Part shown: in pieces, positions 1-3,976 of the stretch
Layout of the letters: each line of letters starts with the position of its first letter
How positions within the stretch are numbered: the stretch's first letter is position 1
IMG/VR virus record: IMGVR_UViG_3300042549_005039
Coordinates: 1 to 33,438 of that record
DNA from: a virus
DNA: 33,438 nucleotides
Direction: 5' to 3' (one strand)
Translations under genes and position numbers: made by a program
Notes under the pieces: generated by a model
Told to the model about the DNA's origin: nothing
Seen by the model: only the letters and a program-made list of their open reading frames with translations
Database searches by the model: none

Positions 1-7
1 GTTTACA

Positions 8-29
8 GCCCCCTGAGCGGGGATTTTTA
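8..29. terminator. GC hairpin at the left end, possible terminator or packaging-site element
   Basis: CCCC at 10-13 pairs with GGGG at 19-22 around a five-base loop, and ATTTTTA follows on the plus strand. That shape fits a Rho-independent terminator reading rightwards. On the minus strand it lies just after the stop of the HNH gene, but without a T-run. If the genome is circular it sits between the HNH gene and the small terminase gene, where a cos site is often found. The role is uncertain. Confidence 0.35.
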
Positions 30-31
30 CC

Positions 32-499
32 CTACTGGGGGGAAGAAACATTCCATTCAATATTAAAAGAATTATTTATATCATTCGTTTCGATAATCTT
101 TTTAATCACATCATTCGAGACGTTAAAAAACTTTGCACAATCTGAAACGTTTCTAAACAATCCTGGCAGACCTTTGATTTTTATTTGACACTTCTTTCGA
201 GCGTATACTGATTTCAAATGTTTTAAATCACACCAATACAAATTACTTTCGTGGCAGTTCAATCGATTACCATCTATATGTCCAACGCAATCTAGTTTCT
301 TTGGATTATCTATAAATTGCTGAGCCACCAACCTTCGAACATAATGATAAGTTGTAACGCCTCCAGATAACGCAACAATTTCAATTCCCATCTTAGATAC
401 TCGTTTAGACAATACTCTTTTAGTTTCAACGTTCCTGACAGTTCCAAAGTTACTCACTTCATATTTGCCATGAGTTTTTATTTTTTTAAATACTTCCAT
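32..499 (-). CDS. NUMOD4/HNH homing-type endonuclease
   Basis: A 155-residue protein with the usual architecture of small phage-borne HNH endonucleases. A NUMOD4-like DNA-binding segment (YEVSNFGTVRN, residues 13-23) is followed by an HNH_3-type core (HIDGNRLN, residues 74-81, then NLYW at 86-89). The core His, the Asp-Gly-Asn and the downstream Asn are all present, so the active site looks intact. Such enzymes nick or cut DNA at long target sites and often move as free-standing homing genes. It has its own promoter (TTTG, 20 bases, TATCTTTG, then 5 bases to the ATG). If the window is circular it lies directly upstream of the small terminase gene on the same strand, a position where HNH proteins often take part in packaging. 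Sequence alone does not separate homing from a packaging role. Confidence 0.88.
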   Translation of the reverse strand: MEVFKKIKTHGKYEVSNFGTVRNVETKRVLSKRVSKMGIEIVALSGGVTTYHYVRRLVAQQFIDNPKKLDCVGHIDGNRLNCHESNLYWCDLKHLKSVYARKKCQIKIKGLPGLFRNVSDCAKFFNVSNDVIKKIIETNDINNSFNIEWNVSSPQ

Positions 500-504
500 G
501 CTTT

Positions 505-536
505 CAAAGATACCAAACTACCAAATAAAAAACAAA
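505..536 (-). promoter_or_regulatory. Bacteroidota-type promoter of the HNH gene
   Basis: Read on the minus strand, a TTTG box (533-536) is followed by 20 bases and TATCTTTG (505-512), then 5 bases to the ATG at 499. This matches the -33/-7 consensus known for Bacteroidota. The predicted transcript starts at or next to the start codon. Confidence 0.6.
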
Positions 537-539
537 TTC

Positions 540-816
540 GGGTAAGAAGATTTAAATAAAAAAATCTAACCCAAATCTTACCTTCGATGTAAACTATTGT
601 CAATTATAAATTTAATAAATATTAGGGTAAGGAGTAAGAAGAAAACGCGTTTTCTTAGGGGGATATATAACATAAAATGTGCAATATGTGATGTATCATA
701 TATCTCATGTAATATTTATAATATTTAGTTACCTTCATTACCCTACCAAGTATAGAGTATAGCGTTTATAATACATTGATACGGGTAACGAGTATTTTTA
801 TTTTACTTACCTTACC
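540..816. repeat. Dispersed GGTAA-type short repeats in both orientations
   Basis: GGGTAAG occurs at 540-546 and 625-631, and GGGTAAC at 783-789. The reverse form (TTACC) occurs within 577-582, 728-733, 738-743, 806-811 and 811-816. Several copies are extended, for example GGGTAAGGAG and GGGTAACGAG. In places a forward and a reverse copy face each other across an AT-rich spacer. They could be iterons or sites for a dimeric regulator. Chance in AT-rich DNA is less likely because the words contain a GG or GGG core. Confidence 0.5.
639..656. repeat. 18-bp perfect palindrome with a central ACGCGT
   Basis: The sequence AAGAAAACGCGTTTTCTT reads the same on both strands. It lies just after one of the GGGTAAGGAG copies and is the most GC-rich point in its surroundings. 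It is a candidate binding site for a dimeric protein. Confidence 0.6.
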
Positions 817-846
817 ATACCCAAGGTACCATATATTTACATTACT

Positions 847-881
847 ATGACAAAAGTGTCCAATTTATTGGAACGTGTCAT
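847..881. repeat. Interrupted dyad, candidate operator
   Basis: The outer arms are ATGACA (847-852) and TGTCAT (876-881). The inner arms are TCCAAT (859-864) and ATTGGA (867-872) around TT. Both arm pairs are perfect, and the spacers between them are 6 and 3 bases. The element lies about 90 bases upstream of the first plus-strand gene, where an operator for the early array could sit. Confidence 0.5.
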
Positions 882-968
882 TTGTATGTAACTAATTAGA
901 ATGATTATAAATAATGCGATTATAGAATATTATTTGTTAATATAGAATATTTAGCCGTATTTCGCTGT

Positions 969-1202
969 ATGGTAACAAAAAGTTTTATATTGTTTGCTTT
1001 TATTGGAATAAGTTGCAAACAACCTCAAAAAGTATGGCATAAAGTACGTGTGCAAGTTTCTGAGGCGGGATTAAAAGATACGCTAAGCGTTATTGTTTCT
1101 GGGTCGTTTGGGCTCGGTTCGAATGGTTCTGTTAGTCAAAATGGGTGCAATGTGTTTGAGAGCAGTCAGGAATGTAAGGTTATTTCAGTGCAGCGCTTAT
1201 GA
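969..1202 (+). CDS. Small secreted or lipoprotein-like protein
   Basis: A 77-residue protein that I do not recognise. The N-terminus has a positive residue (Lys4), a short hydrophobic stretch (residues 6-14) and a Cys at 16. This looks like a signal peptide and may be a lipoprotein signal, but Gly at -3 makes a poor lipobox. The rest is Ser/Gly/Val-rich without a clear motif. It is the first gene of the rightward early array and its TGA overlaps the next ATG. A TTTG box at 933-936 lies upstream, but there is no good -7 box. The start is the only upstream ATG in the frame. Confidence 0.5.
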   Translation: MVTKSFILFAFIGISCKQPQKVWHKVRVQVSEAGLKDTLSVIVSGSFGLGSNGSVSQNGCNVFESSQECKVISVQRL

Positions 1203-1441
1203 CAAACACATCTAAAACCCCGTGGATTATCCGCAATAGTCCTGAATCATTGCTACGAATCCAATCCGATTTAGTCTACAATAGACGCTACACAATAGCA
1301 AATGTATTGAACCCAAGTAAACTAGACCACGAAAACTTTGAACGAATTGTAGCATGTGTAAACGCTTTACGCGGTATTGAAGATGTTGAACAATTCGTTC
1401 AGGATGCTAAAACTTTAATGGGTCAAAATGGAAAAATCTGA
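1199..1441 (+). CDS. Conserved phage hypothetical protein
   Basis: An 80-residue protein of unknown function. The segment NFERIVACVNALRGIEDVE (residues 46-64) resembles a short motif seen in many small phage proteins (Asn-x-x-x-Ile-Val-x-x-Val-Asn-x-x-x-Gly-Ile), usually encoded in early regions. The start overlaps the stop of the gene before (ATGA), and the end overlaps the VRR-NUC gene by 14 bases. It is therefore surely co-transcribed and probably translationally coupled. Confidence 0.7.
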   Translation: MTNTSKTPWIIRNSPESLLRIQSDLVYNRRYTIANVLNPSKLDHENFERIVACVNALRGIEDVEQFVQDAKTLMGQNGKI

Positions 1442-1760
1442 GGATCGCTTACAGGAAGACATCGTACAATATATGTGGAATAATTACCCCGAAACAAGGG
1501 GCTTGTTTTGCTATAATTTGAACAACTCAAAAAATGCGATTGACGGGCATCGAAACAAATTAAAAGGACTTATTCAGGGTCGTTCCGATTTGACTTTGTA
1601 CTGGCTTGGACGCGCTTATTTTTTTGAGCTGAAAACTACGAAAGGAAGGCAAAGTCCCGAACAGAAAGAATGGGAAACGCTGGTAACTAAACACGGCTTT
1701 ATGTATTACATTGTGCGCAATTTGGACGAATTTAAAATGATAATTGAGAGGGTTTTATGA
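1428..1760 (+). CDS. VRR-NUC domain nuclease
   Basis: A 110-residue protein made up of a single VRR-NUC domain, the PD-(D/E)xK-type nuclease fold found alone in many phages. The key elements are visible: Glu10 in the first helix, GRSD (51-54) with the metal-binding Asp, ELK (67-69) with the catalytic Glu and Lys, and SPEQ (76-79) followed by the helix and strand that end the fold. Free-standing VRR-NUC proteins are structure-specific nucleases thought to process branched or nicked DNA. The gene overlaps both neighbours in the early array. The length is normal for the stand-alone family. Confidence 0.9.
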   Translation: MEKSEDRLQEDIVQYMWNNYPETRGLFCYNLNNSKNAIDGHRNKLKGLIQGRSDLTLYWLGRAYFFELKTTKGRQSPEQKEWETLVTKHGFMYYIVRNLDEFKMIIERVL

Positions 1761-1996
1761 GCAACGGCAAAAGCAGGCGAATACCAAGAAAACTAAAAAA
1801 GAAAATTAAAAAGAGATTACCCAATTTTTATTCAATAGATTTTATAAGAAACAAAAAAGAAACATCAAATGAATACACATGTATAAAATCATGCAAATTT
1901 AATTTTCTTGGATTTGACCAAATTCGCATTTGTAAATTAACAAATGAAGAAATATTTGAAAATTGTAAATCATGTAAAAAAGAATATCATAAATAA
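1757..1996 (+). CDS. Basic Cys-containing small protein of unknown function
   Basis: A 79-residue protein with a very basic N-terminus (Arg/Lys-rich to about residue 20). The C-terminal half carries Cys42, Cys46, Cys59, Cys70 and Cys73, including a CKSC pair near the end, which could bind one metal ion. I recognise no family. The start overlaps the stop of the VRR-NUC gene (ATGA). Base use is more AT-rich than in that neighbour. Confidence 0.6.
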   Translation: MSNGKSRRIPRKLKKKIKKRLPNFYSIDFIRNKKETSNEYTCIKSCKFNFLGFDQIRICKLTNEEIFENCKSCKKEYHK

Positions 1997-1997
1997 A

Positions 1998-2153
1998 ATG
2001 AGCAACAATAAACAACAAACGGCAGTTGACGCATATTGTCCAGAATGTGACGCATATATATGTAATGAGCGAGTAACCTTTGAGGAGTGTTGCGACACTT
2101 GCGGAACACCTATTGAATATCACGAACAAACCTACGGAGGAGGTGAGCAATGA
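1998..2153 (+). CDS. Small zinc-ribbon protein with shared MSNNKQQT leader
   Basis: A 51-residue protein. Two Cys pairs (CPEC at 14-17, then CDTC at 32-35) with a further Cys at 22 make a small zinc ribbon. I chose the ATG at 1998 rather than the in-frame ATG at 1944 for two reasons. It lies just after the previous stop, and its first eight residues (MSNNKQQT) are identical to those of the gene at 2341, with almost the same bases. The C-terminus (TYGGGEQ) is encoded by the TACGGAGG ribosome-binding cassette of the next gene. The function is unknown; a DNA- or protein-binding role is possible. Confidence 0.68.
   Translation: MSNNKQQTAVDAYCPECDAYICNERVTFEECCDTCGTPIEYHEQTYGGGEQ
2133..2140 (+). 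promoter_or_regulatory. Strong Shine-Dalgarno cassette, copy 1
   Basis: TACGGAGG followed by AGG lies 9 bases before the ATG at 2150, inside the coding end of the zinc-ribbon gene. It is the first of four copies of this cassette in the array. Confidence 0.7.
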
Positions 2154-2344
2154 CCCCACAAGAAAAAGCGGAAGAATTATTTAATAATATTTTTGGTTTG
2201 TACCCCGACCAAGATGCTTATTGGATTGCTAAAGAATGCGCATTGATTTGCGTTAATGAGATATTAATAGTAATTACTGAATGTGAAACTGAATATTATG
2301 ATAATTATTGGCAACAAGTAAAACAAGAAATAGAAAAACTATGA
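2150..2344 (+). CDS. Conserved Bacteroidota phage small protein
   Basis: A 64-residue acidic helical protein of unknown function. The pattern of an N-terminal TPQEKAEEL, a central AKECALICVNEI and a C-terminal YWQQVKQEIEKL is one I recognise from many small proteins of flavobacterial phages, but no function is known to me. It starts behind the first TACGGAGG cassette and overlaps the stop of the gene before. Its own stop overlaps the next ATG (ATGA). Confidence 0.75.
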   Translation: MTPQEKAEELFNNIFGLYPDQDAYWIAKECALICVNEILIVITECETEYYDNYWQQVKQEIEKL

Positions 2345-2622
2345 GCAACAATAAACAACAAACGTCAGTGGATTTATTTGCAGAAAGAACTTTCAATTTG
2401 ATAGAGTTAATGAAAAGGAAATGGGTAAATCAAGAGGAGTTTTTAGATGGTATGCTTAAAGCAAGAAACGAAGCCAAAGAAATAGAGAAGGAACATGAAC
2501 TAAACTTAATTAAGTTTACAAAAGAAATTTTTGAATTAGGTAAATCACATTTTAGTTATGCAATAATAACAAATGAAGAGATTTTAGAATTATACAACGA
2601 AACATACGGAGGTAACAAATGA
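2341..2622 (+). CDS. Small protein with MSNNKQQT leader and TYGGNK tail
   Basis: A 93-residue, charged and helical protein of unknown function. The ATG at 2341 is preferred over the in-frame ATG at 2308 because it makes an ATGA overlap with the upstream gene and restores the MSNNKQQT leader shared with the gene at 1998. Related Bacteroidota phage proteins often begin with a similar NNKQQT(A/S)V segment. The C-terminus ETYGGNK is the translation of the next ribosome-binding cassette (2605-2621). The gene may have been built by shuffling a fixed start module and a fixed end module around a variable body. Confidence 0.72.
   Translation: MSNNKQQTSVDLFAERTFNLIELMKRKWVNQEEFLDGMLKARNEAKEIEKEHELNLIKFTKEIFELGKSHFSYAIITNEEILELYNETYGGNK
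2605..2621 (+). promoter_or_regulatory. Strong Shine-Dalgarno cassette, copy 2
   Basis: TACGGAGGTAACAAATG ends in the start codon of the gene at 2619. It is translated as TYGGNK at the end of the upstream gene. An identical 17-base copy occurs at 2959-2975. Confidence 0.75.
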
Positions 2623-2762
2623 AATATTATTTAAATAAAAGAAATCCACCAGAAAAAAATGATAATGTAATTATATCTAATTATGTAATAGCAATACGTA
2701 TAATCATATTAATTATGTTATTATTTCTAATTTTATGGGCATTAGGATACGGAGGTAAATAA
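2619..2762 (+). CDS. Small single-pass membrane protein
   Basis: A 47-residue protein. The N-terminal 20 residues are polar (MKYYLNKRNPPEK), followed by a strongly hydrophobic segment at about residues 23-43 (Ile/Leu/Met-rich) that should span the membrane once. It ends GYGGK, again encoded by the downstream cassette. The start overlaps the stop of the gene before (ATGA) behind cassette copy 2, and the end overlaps the next start (TAATG). The tight fit on both sides is good evidence that this short gene is real. The function is unknown. Confidence 0.7.
   Translation: MKYYLNKRNPPEKNDNVIISNYVIAIRIIILIMLLFLILWALGYGGK
2748..2756 (+). promoter_or_regulatory. Strong Shine-Dalgarno cassette, copy 3
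   Basis: TACGGAGGT lies 5 bases before the ATG at 2762, inside the end of the preceding membrane peptide gene. Confidence 0.7.
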
Positions 2763-2956
2763 TGAAACATAAAATTAAACTATTTATAGCAAGATTGCTA
2801 TTTGGTCAACCTAAAATTGTGTCTGTTTACAAAGACAAAAACAATAATTTTTACGGTAGTGTAATCCACAATGAAGACGGTAAATCTTATATCCATGTAG
2901 TTAATAAGGAATTAGGAGAGACTGAATATGTTGGTGAAACTGCAATTTGGATTTAA
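2762..2956 (+). CDS. Small hypothetical protein
   Basis: A 64-residue protein with a basic, hydrophobic N-terminus (residues 1-15, possibly membrane-associated). A probably beta-rich body follows (KIVSVYKDKNNNFYGSV, then SYIHVV). I recognise no family. The start lies 5 bases behind cassette copy 3 and overlaps the preceding stop. Unlike its neighbours, its stop comes before the next cassette, so the cassette is not part of its C-terminus. Confidence 0.6.
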   Translation: MKHKIKLFIARLLFGQPKIVSVYKDKNNNFYGSVIHNEDGKSYIHVVNKELGETEYVGETAIWI

Positions 2957-2958
2957 CA

Positions 2959-2975
2959 TACGGAGGTAACAAATG
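2959..2975 (+). promoter_or_regulatory. Strong Shine-Dalgarno cassette, copy 4
   Basis: A 17-base exact repeat of copy 2 (TACGGAGGTAACAAATG), here untranslated because the upstream gene stops at 2956. It places the start of the next small gene at 2973. Confidence 0.75.
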
Positions 2976-3125
2976 ATAATAATCCTATACTTTGCAACAT
3001 CAGTCATTTTATGTCTGGCAATATTATTTGCACTGACAATGATTGTACTATTTATTGTTAAACTTTTTAAGAAAAATGAACTGCACTCCACAAATAACAG
3101 AACAAACAACACTAGGAAGCCATAA
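2973..3125 (+). CDS. Small membrane peptide
   Basis: A 50-residue protein. Residues 2-29 are almost entirely hydrophobic (Ile, Leu, Phe, Val, Ala) and should form one membrane helix. A basic, Asn/Thr-rich tail (KLFKKNE, then NNRTNNTRKP) is expected on the cytoplasmic side. It is supported by the exact copy of the ribosome-binding cassette before its ATG. Its last 50 bases overlap the next gene in another frame. The function is unknown; an early membrane-active peptide is possible. Confidence 0.6.
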   Translation: MIIILYFATSVILCLAILFALTMIVLFIVKLFKKNELHSTNNRTNNTRKP

Positions 3126-3321
3126 CGGATTTTTACGAGGCAACCGTTTTAAATTAAACGGTATTTGGTTTCGACTGGTGCAAGTCCAAGAAATTAAAGG
3201 CGTCTTTTACGGATGGATTAAAAATGAATCAAACGGAAACGAAAAGCGAATCGAAATGAACAACCTCAGAAAATTAAAAGTTGATGAAGTTGGGAATATT
3301 GACCCACACAAAAAATATTAA
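3076..3321 (+). CDS. Hypothetical protein
   Basis: An 81-residue protein counted from the ATG at 3076. A longer version from 3043 would add a hydrophobic leader encoded opposite the upstream membrane gene and looks spurious. The body has a GIWFRLVQVQEI, GVFYGWI, RIEMNNLRKLKV pattern suggesting a small beta-barrel or SH3-like fold, but I cannot name a family. It ends just before the HNH gene, whose promoter lies partly in its last codons. Confidence 0.6.
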   Translation: MNCTPQITEQTTLGSHNGFLRGNRFKLNGIWFRLVQVQEIKGVFYGWIKNESNGNEKRIEMNNLRKLKVDEVGNIDPHKKY

Positions 3322-3326
3322 CTTTG
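3299..3326 (+). promoter_or_regulatory. Bacteroidota-type promoter of the second HNH gene
   Basis: TTG (3299-3301), 17 bases, then TAACTTTG (3319-3326), then exactly 4 bases to the ATG at 3331. The predicted transcript would be leaderless or nearly so. It allows the HNH gene and the tRNA-like RNA to be expressed apart from the early array. Confidence 0.6.
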
Positions 3327-3330
3327 TGCC

Positions 3331-3624
3331 ATGCCAACTATGCCAGGTTTTAAAAAATCCGCTCAAACTGAAAAGAAAAAAGCATTTTCGGGTAAGCGTG
3401 AATTTTATACAACCGAATACAATACAACAGCGTGGCGAAAATTACGTGAAGCTCGTTTAAGGCGTGATCCAATTTGCCACGCTTGTAAACGTGCAATGGC
3501 AAATGTATTAGACCATATAAAGCCAGTGCGATTAGGTGGCGAATTTTGGAATGAGGAAAATCACCAACCTTTGTGCGATAAATGCCATAATTCAAAAAGC
3601 GCAAAAGAAAGGTTTATGAAGTAA
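3331..3624 (+). CDS. HNH endonuclease
   Basis: A 97-residue protein, a compact phage HNH nuclease with structural zinc. Visible features are CHAC (49-52), DHI (61-63) with the catalytic His, GGEFW (69-73), NH (77-78), and CDKCHN (82-87) with the second Cys pair and the last His. The N-terminal W-x-x-L-R motif (35-39) and the C-terminal KSAKE are typical. In cos-type phages, HNH proteins of this form lie beside the terminase genes and act with the large subunit in DNA cutting. Here the gene is about 3.4 kb from the terminase on a circular map and on the opposite strand, so that role is less certain. Its own promoter gives it an unusually short or absent leader. Confidence 0.9.
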   Translation: MPTMPGFKKSAQTEKKKAFSGKREFYTTEYNTTAWRKLREARLRRDPICHACKRAMANVLDHIKPVRLGGEFWNEENHQPLCDKCHNSKSAKERFMK

Positions 3625-3631
3625 AATATTT

Positions 3632-3742
3632 AGTTAGGTGGCGGAATGGAAGACGCAGGGTGATAGGTCTGAATAGGCACGTTTGAAACAGAACTCCACT
3701 ATGGTAGACGTACTTACAGATTCGAATCCTGTCCTGACTACC
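3632..3742 (+). ncRNA. tRNA-like element with an enlarged anticodon region
   Basis: The 5' end AGTTAGG (3632-3638) pairs fully with CCTGACT (3733-3739), with one G-T pair, to form a 7-bp acceptor stem followed by A-CC. TGGCGG...GACGC (3639-3656) is a tRNA-Leu-like D arm with a 3-bp stem and the loop GG. TTCGAAT (3721-3727) is a T loop on a stem of ACAG/CTGT with one A-C mismatch. Between the D arm and T arm there are about 60 bases, against roughly 33 in a class II tRNA. No normal anticodon arm forms there. The best helix is AGGTCTG (3665-3671) with CAGAACT (3689-3695), which has one mismatch and a 17-base loop, and CCA-CTA-TGG follows. It is either a degenerate tRNA-Leu or a tRNA mimic. Confidence 0.5.
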
Positions 3743-3841
3743 GTTCTGTGCTGCGTAAACGTATAGAGTGCCGAGGTTCACTTCTTAACCGATCCTTCTT
3801 AATCATAATTTACCAATGACAGCTTGGAAAGACAGCAAAAG
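3743..3841 (+). other. Unassigned leader between the tRNA-like element and the terminator
   Basis: About 100 bases without a gene. A small hairpin, GGTT/AACC with an 8-base loop, is visible around 3775-3792. The stretch is probably the 3' part of the same transcript as the tRNA-like element. Nothing else is seen. Confidence 0.3.
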
Positions 3842-3871
3842 CCCCAAGTCTTAATTGATTTGGGGTTTTTT
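3842..3871 (+). terminator. Rho-independent terminator of the rightward early region
   Basis: CCCCAAGTC (3842-3850) pairs with GATTTGGGG (3857-3865) with one wobble pair and a six-base loop. Six T residues follow. It ends transcription of the HNH gene and the tRNA-like element. Confidence 0.9.
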
Positions 3872-3887
3872 ATTGAGCAACCAGAAC

Positions 3888-3921
3888 GCAAAAAATAAAG
3901 GCAGCCTATTTCTAAACTGCC
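3888..3921 (-). terminator. Rho-independent terminator of the leftward replication operon
   Basis: On the minus strand GGCAG (3917-3921) pairs with CTGCC (3900-3904) across a 12-base loop, followed by TTTATTTTTT. It lies about 55 bases after the stop of the primase-helicase gene and converges with the plus-strand terminator. Confidence 0.6.
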
Positions 3922-3976
3922 CCTACATGGTAAAAAGATACGAAGTACAAAATCAATGCAAATATACCGTTATAAT

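Larger units (their letters stand above)
500..968. other. Largest non-coding region, candidate origin or control region
   Basis: About 470 bases without a convincing gene, lying between divergent genes. The region is very AT-rich. It holds eight GGTAA-type words in both orientations, an 18-base perfect palindrome, and an interrupted 35-base dyad; these are listed separately. Repeats, palindromes and high AT content together are typical of replication origins or multi-operator control regions. I see no DnaA-box cluster. The origin role is inference only. Confidence 0.5.

Noticed and set aside
540-816. CRISPR array
   Set aside because: The GGTAA repeats are only 5-10 bases, irregularly spaced and in both orientations. 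There are no cas genes.
1899-2159. Open frame on the minus strand opposite the early array
   Set aside because: It lies wholly opposite plus-strand genes that have overlapping starts and ribosome-binding cassettes, and its composition is that of a reversed zinc-ribbon gene.
3632-3742. Prophage attachment site in a tRNA gene
   Set aside because: No integrase or excisionase gene is present and no second copy of the 3' tRNA part is visible in the window. It remains possible only as a relic.
3632-3871. tmRNA
   Set aside because: The acceptor and T arm could suggest one, but the length is too short, and there is no tag reading frame or pseudoknots. The 5' part is a normal D arm with a tRNA-Leu-like sequence.
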